Assembly: GCA_958510875.1 (NCBI GenBank)
Contig: OY294068.1
Coordinates: 192,224,315 to 192,288,314 of the forward strand
Direction: 5' to 3'
Source: Endomychus coccineus
Taxonomy: Eukaryota; Arthropoda; Insecta; Coleoptera; Endomychidae
DNA length: 64,000 bases
Of the stretch, positions 10,952 through 21,446 are shown one piece after another. Numbering within the stretch: the stretch's first letter is position 1; each line of letters begins with the position of its first letter. The notes under the pieces were generated by a model. That model saw nothing but the letters and a program-made list of their open reading frames with translations. It did not search any database and was not told the origin of the DNA. The position numbers were made by a program, and so were the translations under genes.

Positions 10952-10995
10952 TCTCAGACAGCTGTTTCGCCTTTCTCATGGAGTCGTCGGTGAGA
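10952..10995 (-). ncRNA. Hammerhead-like motif, family C, decayed
   Basis: Minus strand: stem I UCUCA/UGAGA, then CCGACGA where CUGANGA is expected, a poorly paired stem II, GAAA, helix III CAGCUG and a GUC site. Stem I is fully paired although its sequence differs from that of other family C copies. The core substitution makes activity unlikely. Confidence 0.5.
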
Positions 10996-11079
10996 CGAGG
11001 CAAATGACGAGTCCAAATACTTAATTCCTTTGTTAAATTTGTAAAATCAGATTTTCCGTTTGCTACCAATTCAACTTTT

Positions 11080-12014
11080 AATCCATCGATGGGTTAAACC
11101 CAATCAGATAAAATTCCCCTAAGCATCTATCTTGAGATTATCATTGAAGACATATATCAATTTAGCTACTTCGTAGTCATTTAATACTTTGAAATATCTG
11201 TTCGAAGAAGCTGTTACTACATTTATCTATTAAATCAGTGAAAATCAAGCTTCTCTATTCAGGTTTTCCATATTTAAGCTTATAACTAGTCGGTAGAGTG
11301 AAAATGATGTGAAGAATGTCAGACCTCAAGGGTTATTTGATTATAGTGGCCCAGATCAATACTGTTCTCATTAGACTAAATGTATATCTAGATGTGGTTA
11401 GGGACTCAAGTGAAGTTCACTATTAAATGTAAATTTAGGGAATTGAGTGTAACGCCTCAGTAATAATAGAAGTGACCTGTTGGATATACCCAAATATGCT
11501 TCAGAGAATTGGGTCTTTAGGTTCAAGGACAATAATATACAGTTGTAAATCACATTGAAATTGAACAAGCCATATACTTAGCTGCTAGTCCGTCAAAATC
11601 CAGATTAGACAAACTTGCTACCTCCTAAATAAAAGAATGGTCTATACACTAAAATTGACATCAATAGATGTGTTCTATAAGATATATTTGAGAGCGTCTA
11701 ATACTGACTCAACCTGGTATAAATTTGATGAGTACTCGTTAATGATTCTTTATACCGGCTATAATTTCAATATTCTCGATATTAGTTCAGTTATTGATCA
11801 TGTATTTCAATCAATTATCCAGTTAATGACGGTTGCAATGAGGTTTTTTATGAAAATTTTTGACCTTGTCTCTATGTGCGCTATTATTTTTTTGGGAGTG
11901 AAAACCACCCCAAGAATGTACGCATCAATTAAAAATCATCATCTTGAATCAACAATAACTTCAATCCAACTTCTAGCAATAGGCTCTCCATTAAGTCCCA
12001 ATTGGCTGAAGTAA
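11080..12014. other. No gene recognised
   Basis: An open frame at 11637-12014 has no recognisable motif and a biased, low-complexity composition. I see no other structure. Confidence 0.45.
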
Positions 12015-12119
12015 ACAAATCTAAAATTCAATTGTGCAAGCCGTTACTTTGTGATAGTTTATCATTTTAACGAAATAATAAATAAAACTTTGTTTTACCA
12101 TCACTGATATTTAATATAG

Positions 12120-12162
12120 TCGTTACTATAGTTTCAACACTAAACGTGTCATCTTCAGACGA
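12120..12162 (-). ncRNA. Hammerhead ribozyme motif, family A, core intact
   Basis: Identical in core and stems to the copy at 2813-2855: UCGU/ACGA, CUGAAGA, GACAC/GUGUU, GAAA, UAUA loop and GUA. It is the tail-side copy of the miniature element. Confidence 0.75.
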
Positions 12163-12171
12163 AAAATGAGA

Positions 12172-12213
12172 CGTCTGAAGATGACACGTTTAGTGTTAAA
12201 ACTATAGTAACGA
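12172..12213 (+). ncRNA. Hammerhead ribozyme motif, family A, decayed
   Basis: Head-to-head partner of 12120-12162. Stem I keeps three pairs (CGU/ACG) and CUGAAGA is intact, but GAAA reads AAAA. As in PLE-A, the copy on the side without the tail is the damaged one. Confidence 0.65.
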
Positions 12214-12277
12214 CTATATTAAATATCAGTGATAGTAAAACAAAGTAGTTTTTTTATTATTTCGTTATACAAATCTA

Positions 12278-13481
12278 TTTTCGAAAAATTGCGTCCCCGA
12301 AGGTCTTCTCCAAATTCCCATAAAGGTAATAGTCATTGAGGGCCGTATTTGAACTACGAGGAGTATGAATGATTTGTTCAAACCCACAGTCCTAAATAAT
12401 GGATTGTGCAATTCCAGTCTCTTACGTGTTGTTAATCAAAAATGAATAAAATAGATGCACTGAAGGGTAGAAGAAGTACAACTGATTGGTGAGGTCTTCT
12501 TTTCTAGGGCTTGTGATATCAGTATATCGATTAATTCAACAACATAACGATAAATACCACTACAGAAGCCAGAAGAACCAGTTTCAGTTCAAGCCTCAAT
12601 CCTGCCCTGAAGATGTCATCTGGAATAGTTGGCGAAACGTCGGCTACAAGTCGTGCTATTGTGACGCGAAATCCATCCGGAAGTTAAGAATTTTGAAGAT
12701 TAGCTATCCGCGGAAGTGTACTATTCAAGATATATAATATAATGGTTATACTGTGATTTTTTTTATATTCAAATCTTGAATAAAATAAATATAACCAAAG
12801 TAACGGCTTCTGTAGTAATTCACATGATGAATATTATGAAACAAAATGCTTCAGTCTAATCGTGGTCAATTTTCGTATCTGTTGTCCCTCATTCCATGCA
12901 CGGTACGGTTGAGTGGGCTGAAAGGCATACGGGCAAAGTGGTTGAATAGCTCGAGAGGACTGCGGCAATACGAGTGATGGGAGCCGTCTGCGGCCATCGT
13001 TTATCTTGTCCAACGAGCATGTTATACCGGCCGGTATGCATAGATCATGACGTCCGACCCTTCTATCACCCCGTTACAACCCTTCCATTATACAGTGTTT
13101 TGACATCCAGTCTGTAAATACTTTATATCTAACTTGTACAACAATCTTAGTAATTGGTTAACACATTAAAGCTTTTAGTTGCGATTCTCCTTTCGAGGAT
13201 AATTTGTACCTATTCGATACTGTTACATGTCTTGAACTTTATCGGGATAGAGATTTATCTGAAGCGTTGTTCTCCTTGATATTACATGCTAGGGTTCTAT
13301 CATCATGTTGAATATACTGGATAGTCTTGAAAATCAGCTGTTTTTTCACAAATGTGTTCATAAAAACTATGACAATAATGCAAGAAGCATTGAAACTATA
13401 TTGTTCTAATGAAATATCACAGAGTAATAATGGACAACTAAATTCAATATTTCAAATAATGCAATTGTAAAGATTAATAAT
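12278..13481. other. No gene; one weak ribozyme-like motif
   Basis: Around 12605-12644 the order ctgaaga ... ggcgaaacgtcgg recalls the core and GAAA block of PLE hammerheads, but I cannot draw a proper helix III or stem I. Bases 12890-13090 are GC-richer and lack a frame. Nothing else stands out. Confidence 0.35.
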
Positions 13482-14035
13482 GATTCTTGACCCAGGTATG
13501 AATTATACATAAAATTTTCGGAAAATAGATCACACTAGCACATATGCTTATTATTTTCATATTAAAGTACGTTTCGGTCTCACGACCATCATCAGAAGAC
13601 GTATCAATGTTTAAAACGGGATTTCTTAAATCTAATTGTGTTACCACAAAGCGTCCTTATCGCACTAATTTCAATTAAAAATGCCCACGTCGTAGAAATG
13701 AACAGAAACACGAACAATCGAAATTATAACACAATTAATGTTTTAAGTATATAAATTAAGAATTCGCTGCTAAGCAATATTCTTATAAACTCTATATACA
13801 TATCGAATCACAGTATGTAATACGACTTAAGAACTGAACTAAAAATATAACGTTCGAGGATCCACTTTCGAAGCAGATGTTGAAGACGAGGTGATAGAAA
13901 AAGATTTCTCAGACCTTAATAGAAATATTGCTTTTGAGCATTCTACCTAAAATTTGCTTTTAACATTATAAAGGCGCATGTAGGAATTTGCAAGGGTTTT
14001 AATTAATTGAATTAGTATAAAAACTTAATGATTGA
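13482..14035 (-). mobile_element. PLE-B 3'-end fragment
   Basis: Reading the minus strand, 14035 to 13482 follows the 3' part of PLE-B: the segment after the GIY-YIG stop, the hammerhead block, then the tail ending in tgggtcaagaatca. Similarity is clear but there are many substitutions and small gaps. The hammerhead at 13563-13600 keeps CUGAUGA, stem II and GAAA, but the sequence after CGUAC is altered and stem I is lost. No coding frame survives. Confidence 0.7.
13563..13600 (-). ncRNA. Hammerhead motif, family B, broken at the cleavage side
   Basis: CUGAUGA, GGUC/GACC and GAAA are intact. The GUA site and the 3' strand of stem I are replaced by UUUAAU. It should not cleave. Confidence 0.6.
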
Positions 14036-14265
14036 ATATCTGTTCTATGAGCATATGTGTAGTGTTATATATTATTAATGGATAAGGTAATATTAATCCA
14101 CTTTATTTGTCAGAAGATTTATTTTAACACAGCAACGTCACAAAGTATTTGTACAACATAATAAAATTTAGTATCACACATCGGAATAAGCAATAAAAGA
14201 AACTACATGTTATAGGTCACAAGCAGTCGAATACATAAAAAAATTTCCTCTTTAGATAACACAAA

Positions 14266-14560
14266 ATCCCTCTTTTAAATAATTATTATAATCAGTAATT
14301 TCTCTTATTTCTTGTGGTAAAGATTTACATATGATTTTATAGCTTTGTACTGTGTTCTTTTTTGGAAGAAGACTTTGTTTTGATTAGAAATTCTCAAATT
14401 ATTTGTGTATCTTGTTGTTACAGACATTTCACCAGAATGATAATCATTATTGGTATAAAAAAGTTGTTGATATTTTCTGACAGAACGAAGAAATGAAATA
14501 AAGTAAAAAGAAGGAACAGTTAATATTTTAGTCAAGGAAATAAAGCGTTTTGTTTCTGGG
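14266..14560 (-). pseudogene. LINE reverse transcriptase C-terminal fragment
   Basis: The minus-strand frame gives KILTVPSFYF, NNDYHSGEM, TTRYTNNLRI, QYKAIKSY and, after a shift of frame, SLPQEIREI. This order (ILTLPS-Y, H-TR-N, Y-IK-YN-LP-EI) is typical of the region after the palm in Jockey/CR1-like LINEs. The upstream catalytic part is not recognisable. It is a 5'-truncated dead copy. Confidence 0.55.
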
Positions 14561-15414
14561 CAAGCTCTTTATTGCATTTCTACAGCGACGAAAAAATGCA
14601 TTTTTACGAGATGAGAAAGCGTTATAGGGGCTCTAGATAAGACGTTATGGCTATTTAAGGAAACGTAGGCCATTCTCAAAAATATGATAGGGAATACTGT
14701 TAGCTGTTGTAGATATTCCAACATAATTGATCACGTCATTCAAACTGTTGGAAGATTTGAAATAGAGAAGAAGTCGTATCATAGTCGGTAATTGAGTGGA
14801 AAAATAAAATGTGGCTCGGACATTTTGGATACGAGGGTAAACTGTGAGAAGGATATATTTTTGATTCCACTTCTGAAAATACAACATTTTGTCTTGAGGA
14901 GCCATCAAGTCCACATCCCCGCCAACAATAATAGCAATACTCTTATCCTACTGTTGTATCGCTGTTTCGACTACCAGAACATCAGCAACATTTTGACTTG
15001 CTTCACGATAATATTACCAGTTTTGAATCTTTCAGACAAAATGAAACTACTTTTTTTATTTTATTACTAAGAAATTGTTGTTGACTCGTTGGCACTGTCA
15101 TTGATGCCTCAAAGAGAATATCAACTGATGAAAAAACTGTTGCACAACGACGACACTGCTCTGAAGTTTTGATATGTTTCTCATGAACATGATCGTTACA
15201 ACCGTCGAATACAATTATTATAACGTCTATATTATTTCAATAAAGGTCGCCATTCTCGAGATATTTGCGAGAAACTATTTTTCCGATCTTTGACCTAGCG
15301 TAGCTCAGCTAGCAGCAATCAGATCGATGGGGAAATTTCAGAACGAATACAAATGCCATACACCACGGTTTGGAAAATTTTATGAAAATCCTATAATATA
15401 ACTATATATAACTA
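14561..15414. other. No gene recognised
   Basis: This may include decayed upstream LINE sequence on the minus strand, but I cannot align it to any motif. Confidence 0.4.
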
Positions 15415-16100
15415 ACTATATATTCCTATAAACTGCAACTGATGTTTGAATTAAAGGACGCAGATTTTGCTCAGATGGAAATTGAACCCGACTGGTTATC
15501 TCGTATTTAATGGACAGATGATTTCTCTCTTAATGGTGGAATTAATACACGAAACTGTCGAATATGGTCAACAGAAAATTCACATGAAATCGTTCAGCAA
15601 GGCCTTCAAGACAAAAAAGTCACAGTTTGGTGCAGTTTCACAGCTAATTCAATCGTTTGTCCATACTTTTTTGAGGAAATACAGAATGAGGAGGCCGTAT
15701 CTGTATCTGTAACTGTTACTGGTGAACGATACCTGCAAATGTTAAGGGATTATGCAATTCCACATTGAAAACATGATTTTTATGCAGGATGGATTTACCG
15801 ACCAGTTAAAGAATTAACCATTCTGCGATTTTTCAATTTCGTTATAAGCAGACATTTTCCAAATTCATGGCCACCAACATAGCCTGATCTTGACCCAGCG
15901 GATTACTGATTGTGGGGTTATTAAAAAAATTTAGTGTTTAGAACACGGTCAACAAAGCTGAAGGAATTGAAGGACAGTATCAGAGAGCAAATTCATGCAA
16001 TTCAACCAGAAATGTTGAATAGTACTGTATACAATTTGGGGCAACGGTTGGTAATCTTACAACAACAAAATGGAGGTCATATCGAGCATTTGCGGTAACT
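15415..16100 (+). pseudogene. Tc1/mariner-type transposase, multiply broken
   Basis: Pieces of a DDE transposase follow in order: FAQMEIEPDWLSRI, a stop, WTDDFSLNGGINTRNCR with the first catalytic Asp, VTVWCSF, GERYLQML, then FMQDG with the second Asp, and, after frame shifts, RHFPNSWPP and PDLDPADY with the third acidic site region. The frame ends with QQNGGHIEHLR. At least three stops or shifts interrupt it. The N-terminal DNA-binding part is missing, and I found no terminal inverted repeats. Confidence 0.75.
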
Positions 16101-17399
16101 ACTGTTTGACATCAGAAATCCCATTACGTAAGCAACTAGATTCCTTTTACTTTTTATTAATAATGTGATTTGTTAAAAATATGTATCCCTTATCCCTTAT
16201 TTTATGATAACCTTGTATTTTAGATCCGTGGCTGACCACGAAAAGCAGATAGGGGGACAGACACATTTTGCTGTTGCCCTAAGATCATCTCGATAAAACC
16301 ATACATATTTGATTTTATAATCCTATTAAAAATTGTCGAAACATCTTCGTGTATCACGTTCCCCAATATTATATAAATTGTCGTTGAAACTTCGATACCT
16401 TAAAAATGACTCTAGAGAATTATGATTGCTCTCGGGCAAGAAGAATTCCCCGAAAGTCGCAAACGTTTGGAAACAATACAACCACCCTCTTCGATCCAGC
16501 GACGATAAACTGTAAAACATAAGCCATTGGAAAGTTTAAGAGAGTCGGTATTTTACGGCAAATATACTTGCTCAAGTTTTCGTTTTATGTTTTTAACTTA
16601 GATGTTGTTGTGAGTTGAATGGAAATTATCATAGGATGTTATAATTATGCAAATACGTTCGACTAGAATATGCTAATAACATATACGAAATACCGGTAAA
16701 ATGTTGAGACTAAATAAACAGAAAATGAACTTTTCTAGTTAGCTTTAATAAAATAGAACCGGCAGCGCATTTTACACTTCCATAGAAAGATTTTATGTTT
16801 ATGCTTCCGAAATAAATTAAATACACAACAATGCTTTCTAATGAACTAATATACGTCGCTGAGTCGCTGTATGGTATTTTAAAGAGGAAACATATTCAAT
16901 TACGACGCTTCAGCTCGTTCGTTTCGTTCATTAAATTGATTTAGAGGATGCTAGTTGTCAAATGAATGAAATCTGTTAATTAACATCGATTCCAATCCAT
17001 TTGGTTCATTAAATTTATTTTAAGGTTTTTGAAATACGTTTCTTTTGATGATTTTCTTCTTGTTACTTCGTAAGGCCATAATTCCATCACTCTGAAATTA
17101 TTTGCTTTGACCTTACATTTTGCACCAATATTCCTCTCATTTTCAAGTCGTATAAAGCCTGATTTTATTGCTAATAGGTATCAAATACTTCTGCTTAAGA
17201 GCTCTCCCGTTAAATTATATTCCACATAACCTACACATCTTTAGTACAGTCAGAAGATGTTGTGTCGAATTGAAGTTAGGTCTCATATTTTATCTTCCAC
17301 GTTGTTTGAGACAAAGTCTTGCGATGTAATAAAATGAATTTCATGTATTATCTGGGTGGCCAGATATGGTAAGCTATGGATTAAATTTTTTAACGGGGG
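16101..17399. other. No gene recognised
   Basis: I see no motif-bearing frame or repeat structure. Confidence 0.45.
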
Positions 17400-17857
17400 C
17401 TATGAGGACCACCCCAACTAGAGCTTTGTAGTTCCTAGTGAGGATCGTCTCCCCACAGCTCCACATTGAAACAGTGGCTTCGGGTACGGCGTATCAGCTT
17501 CGTGGCCTGGGCCAGTGTGTCGGTGCGTTCGTGCCAGGCGATCATTGCTAAATTTGGGATTATGATGCGGGAAGCTGACCGATCCTCCGACTGAAACAGG
17601 ATGCAGTAGTGCCTGCTGTCAGGTTCCAAGCATCAGACGTCCTCATAACCCAATGGATGGACTTGGAGAACAAGGACTCCGGACCACTTCTGCCAGGGGA
17701 GTCGTGTGGTTCACGGACGAATGTAGCGGAGCCGGAGTATCCTTGTGCACATCCAGAAGGAAGCTTCAGTTCCCCTGGATGCTCAGGTAACCGTTTTTCA
17801 TGCCGGGGTCTGTGCCTTGAAAAATCTGAGACCAAACTACCAAGGTAGGCAGCTATA
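17400..17857 (+). pseudogene. RNase H-bearing LINE, 5' part of an interrupted copy
   Basis: GC-rich compared with its surroundings. SGTAYQL corresponds to the end of the reverse transcriptase module, and WFTDECSGAGVSL (about 17711-17750) to the first RNase H block with its catalytic Asp. The paralogue at 29974-30890 shares the same order without the interruption. At 17854-17857 (TATA) the LINE is split by a 1.8-kb fold-back element and resumes at 19671. Stops and shifts show it is dead. It belongs to the LINE groups that carry RNase H (I, R1 or Loa types). Confidence 0.7.
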
Positions 17858-19666
17858 CAGGATATTCCACGAGAGCCGTTCGTTAGTAGTTTTCGTGGTT
17901 AGAAGAAAGTTAGAATTCTGAAATTTTGGGTTCCAGGGTTATCCAAGATTTTTCCAAAATATTTTCAAAATCATACTACTTCCGGTTACACCGGAAGTCG
18001 CCATTAACTTCCTTATTTTAAATGGAACACCCGGTATATTATTTCATTTTTAGATTCCTGAGAAAATTTCATAGTGGATTCCATCAGGTTTCTCTATACC
18101 TATTTTCAATTTTTTCTTAGATATCTTGATTTTTTTGAAAATTTTGACAGATGTAGCGCTGTTTTGAGCATTGCGCCCTTTAACCAATTTCGATTTGTGG
18201 AAAGCGCTTCTGGGGTAGACGGAAGCACAGGAATGATTCTTTCAAATGCCATATTGACAACTGATTTATCGCATACAGGGTATCCAAAATTAAATGACCA
18301 ATTACATCATTTTAAAAGTTGAAAAAGTTCGTTTTTTCAAATGGGAACAGCCTGTATTTTATTGGATGGTCGGATGCAGAATTTGATTCTGCATCGATTT
18401 GCTATAACATTCTCTATACCTATTTCCAGTGGTTTTCTTGTTAATCCATATTTTTATCAAAAGGTGATCAAACTCCAAAAGTTCTACCAAAATTCAAATG
18501 CGGCAAGATATCTGGAGATACTGAGAGGGTTTGTTAGTGATTTTCTAAATGCCCTACCTCCACGTGATAGAGCAAACAGTTGGTATCAGCTTGATGGTGC
18601 TCCAGCACATTCCACTATAGCTGTACACCGGCAATTGTCACTGATGTTCGAGGATCGGTGGATTGGCCCGCGAGGATCTTGGAACTGGCCACCCAGATCA
18701 CCCGATTTGACTCCTTGGATATTTACCTCTGGAGTCGCATAAAAGAACTAGTGTACTCTAGGCCGGTACGAACTAGAGAGGAATTGTTGAACCGTGTTCA
18801 CCATGCGCTTACTAATATAAGTTCAGACGAACTCCGGAGGTCTGTTTCGCGAGGAGTATATGACAGAGTTATTACGTGTTTGAACCAAAATGGAGGTCAT
18901 ATAGAACAATTATTGTAGTTTTACATTCTCTTATTATTTTATGTCATTATGTTCCAATTTTCTGTTTTTATTTTATATTTCATTCTAAATGTTATGTACC
19001 AATGTCATGTTCTAAAAGGCAAGCGATGTTTCGGTTTCTGCCAAAAAACCACATTAAAATAAAAAATATGGATTAACAAGAAAACCACTGGAAATAGGTA
19101 TAGAGAATGTTATAGCAAATCGATGCAGAATCAAATTCTGCATCCGACCATCCAATAAAATACAGGGTGTCCCATTTGAAAAATCGAACTTTTTCAAATT
19201 TTAAAATGATGTAATTGGTCATTTAATTTTGGATACCCTGTATGCGATAAATCAGTTGTCAATATGGCATTCGAAAGAATCATTCTTGTGCTTCCGTCTA
19301 CCCCAGAAGCGCTTTCCACCAATCGAAATTGGTTAAAGGGCGTCAATGCTCAAAACAGCGCTACATCTGTCAAAATTTTCAAAAAAATCAAGATATCTGA
19401 GAAAAAATTGAAAATAGGTATAGGGAAACCTGATGGAATCCACTATGAAATTTTCTCAGGAATTTAAAAATAAAATAATATACCGGGTGTTCCATTCAAA
19501 ATAAGGAAGTTAATGGCGACTTCCGGTGTAACTGGAAGTAGTATGATCTTGAAAATATTTTGAAAAGAAAGAAAATGTTGGATAACCCTGAAACCCAAAA
19601 TTTCAGAATTCTATTTTTTTTCTAACCACGAAAACTTCTAACGAACGGCTCTCATGGAATACCCTG
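17858..19666. mobile_element. Fold-back element with 600-bp inverted arms around a transposase fragment
   Basis: The ends are CAGGATATTCC and GGAATACCCTG, flanked by TATA on both sides. Left arm 17858-18456 is the reverse complement of right arm 19061-19666. Within each arm are further short inverted units with mariner-like tips (accgggtgttcc near 18037 and 19484; acagggt near 18277 and 19155), so the arms look like nested miniature elements. The uninterrupted LINE paralogue reads gctatatctg at 30301-30310, which is the empty site. It also shows that either TATA, or TA within it, was duplicated. Confidence 0.75.
18457..18918 (+). pseudogene. Tc1/mariner-type transposase C-terminal half
   Basis: AARYLEILRGFVSDFL, WYQLDGAPAHST (second catalytic Asp), RWIGPRGSWNWPPRSPDLTP (third site region), then, after a one-step frame shift near 18710, LDIYLWSRIKELVYSRP, and the end NQNGGHIEQLL. 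This order is standard for the superfamily. The part with the first catalytic Asp is missing, cut off at the end of the left arm. It is the only coding matter inside the fold-back element and cannot be active. Confidence 0.8.
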
Positions 19667-19670
19667 TATA

Positions 19671-19860
19671 TCTGCACTGACAGCCGAGCGGCCCTGGGTG
19701 CACTTTGCGCGGATTGTTTTGGAGTTGCAGAGAGACCCTGGCTGAATCAGCCAGAAGGATCAAACCCATTCTGGCGTGAAAGGAAACGAAGTGGCTGATG
19801 AATAGGTCAAACTGAGTTCCCTAAGCATTCCTGGTCCCACCAGCCAGCGTCTTCGGTTAT
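19671..19860 (+). pseudogene. RNase H-bearing LINE, 3' part of the interrupted copy
   Basis: Continuation of 17400-17857. ICTDSRAALGAL carries the RNase H Asp, and SGVKGNEVADE the final conserved block, followed by a stop. Joined across the fold-back element, the order equals that of the copy at 29974-30890. Confidence 0.7.
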
Positions 19861-20700
19861 CAATTTAACGCACGTGGACAAAATGTGCATCGTCGATTCC
19901 TTTTCTTGTTTGCACCACCGCTCAGATTCATTTTGTAGAGGTTGTAACTAAATAATACAGGTCCTGTTAGTATTTGTGTCAGCAGTTTGGCATCAGTTTT
20001 AAGCGTCTTCACCACTTGCTGAGTCCAGTCTGCTCCAATCAGTATCCTAGGCTGTCTGAAACCGTTCACTTTTTGCCACTCTTGCAAGTATTGTGACATG
20101 AATGACAAAGCTCTGGATCATCTCTTCGATGTCATTGTTCGAGATGTCCAGCTATTGACATAAGTCTGTGAGCAGCTCGTGTTGCCGCTGCTTCTATAAC
20201 CAGATCGAATGGTTCCAGCCTTATTAGAGCTCTAAAAGCAGCCGTGGGAGCAGTTCGCATTGCTCCCGTAGGTGCGTCTTGTATTAGTTCTCTCAGATGC
20301 TGCGGGCCTGTACCTTTTCCAGGGCCTTAATATGTCTAATTGTTTTGCTGCAAAACCAGAAGGTTGTTATGAACTTAGGATACGTTTGTTCTAATTGTGG
20401 TTTGCATAGGAGTTCCTTGTCTAAGATGACTCCTAGGTATGTCAATTGGCTACTCCTCTGGTGGTGTTCCTAGTGATGACTACAACTTTTGTAGTTTTGT
20501 TGAAAATACCCTCTAAGCTTAGATACCAAATATATTCCAACCTCAATCTGGTTTGCAATGAGTAAACCACTGTCACAAAGTTGCTGCAATGTTTCGACTT
20601 TACTAGGTATCATAATATTTTGGTACGTGCTTTTCGATGAGAGAACAAGGAAATTCAAATGCCAGAAATTGAATCTAGAACCTTTGAACGCTAAATAATA
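19861..20700 (-). pseudogene. LINE reverse transcriptase C-terminal part
   Basis: Read on the minus strand: SQLTYLGVILDKELL (the YLGV block after the palm), TFWFCSKTIRH, then, with frame shifts, MRTAPTAAF, RALIRLEPFDLVIEAAA and AHRLMSIAGHLE. The last blocks match the reverse transcriptase end found just upstream of RNase H in I/R1/Loa-type LINEs. It lies back to back with the plus-strand RNase H fragment. Many stops show it is dead. Confidence 0.6.
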
Positions 20701-21446
20701 ATTAGGTTTATTGATGAATTATTGAATAAATGACTTCAGAATATAATGAGGAACGTGAAAGTACAAGCGATAGAAATATAGGATTCAATATGAAGACGTG
20801 GAGCAATATATGATAGTTGTGTGAGTTCTGCTGAATTCCAAGTTAATTTGTCAAATATTGACTAAAGCATGAAATTAATTCCATCAATATCTATAAATTC
20901 CATCTCGCAGTGTACAAATATTATTAAACGTAGGGATGTAATTTTATTGTTGTTATCAGATCAGATTCAGTTTGATTTACGGGAACGTATTGGCATATCT
21001 GCATCTGTATTGTATTGGTGTATATATTACTGCACATATACATATTGATCCGAATGCCATCTAAATTAATCCAGTATTTAGGAAATTGAGATTCAATTAT
21101 AAGCCTTGGAAATAAAATTTATTCGAATGACACGCTTATCTGTCTATTATTAATGGAATCCCAAACGACTCTAACGTACTATATAATATTGACATTCGAT
21201 ACATATTGTATAGATATGAGTAGGAATAATACATAATTGATTCGACTCAATATTGCGTTCAGGTACGATGAAACATACAGAATGTACGGAAATAAGTGTC
21301 ACACTTCCTATGCTGAATCTACACGGAGCAGTTTGAAGGGCTTGAATATCCACGAAGCTTCTGGAAACAATAATAATGATTTGGGGATAAAAAAGGGAAG
21401 AAGACCCTTCCTAACTATTAGAGACTCATCCAATACCAAGAGAGGG
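20701..21446. other. No gene recognised
   Basis: AT-rich; no motif or repeat seen. Confidence 0.45.

Larger units (their letters stand above)
12024..12268. mobile_element. Miniature PLE-A made of two inverted ends
   Basis: A 245-bp insertion flanked by the 9-bp repeat acaaatcta (12015-12023 and 12269-12277). Its left end starts with aaattcaattgtg, exactly as PLE-A does after its own target duplication at 2713, and includes the extra tail. The rest is a near-palindrome: a minus-strand and a plus-strand copy of the hammerhead end, with an asymmetric centre of only a few bases. No coding sequence remains. It was presumably moved by the machinery of a full PLE-A. Confidence 0.8.

Noticed and set aside
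15467..15712. Plus-strand frame of 81 residues
   Set aside because: It is a shadow in another frame of the broken mariner-type transposase, whose motifs are in the neighbouring frame.
19860..20108. Possible BEL/Pao protease (ILIGADW)
   Set aside because: The short motif is suggestive, but the minus-strand sequence upstream reads as LINE reverse transcriptase (YLGVILD, MRTAPTAAF), so the LINE explanation is preferred.
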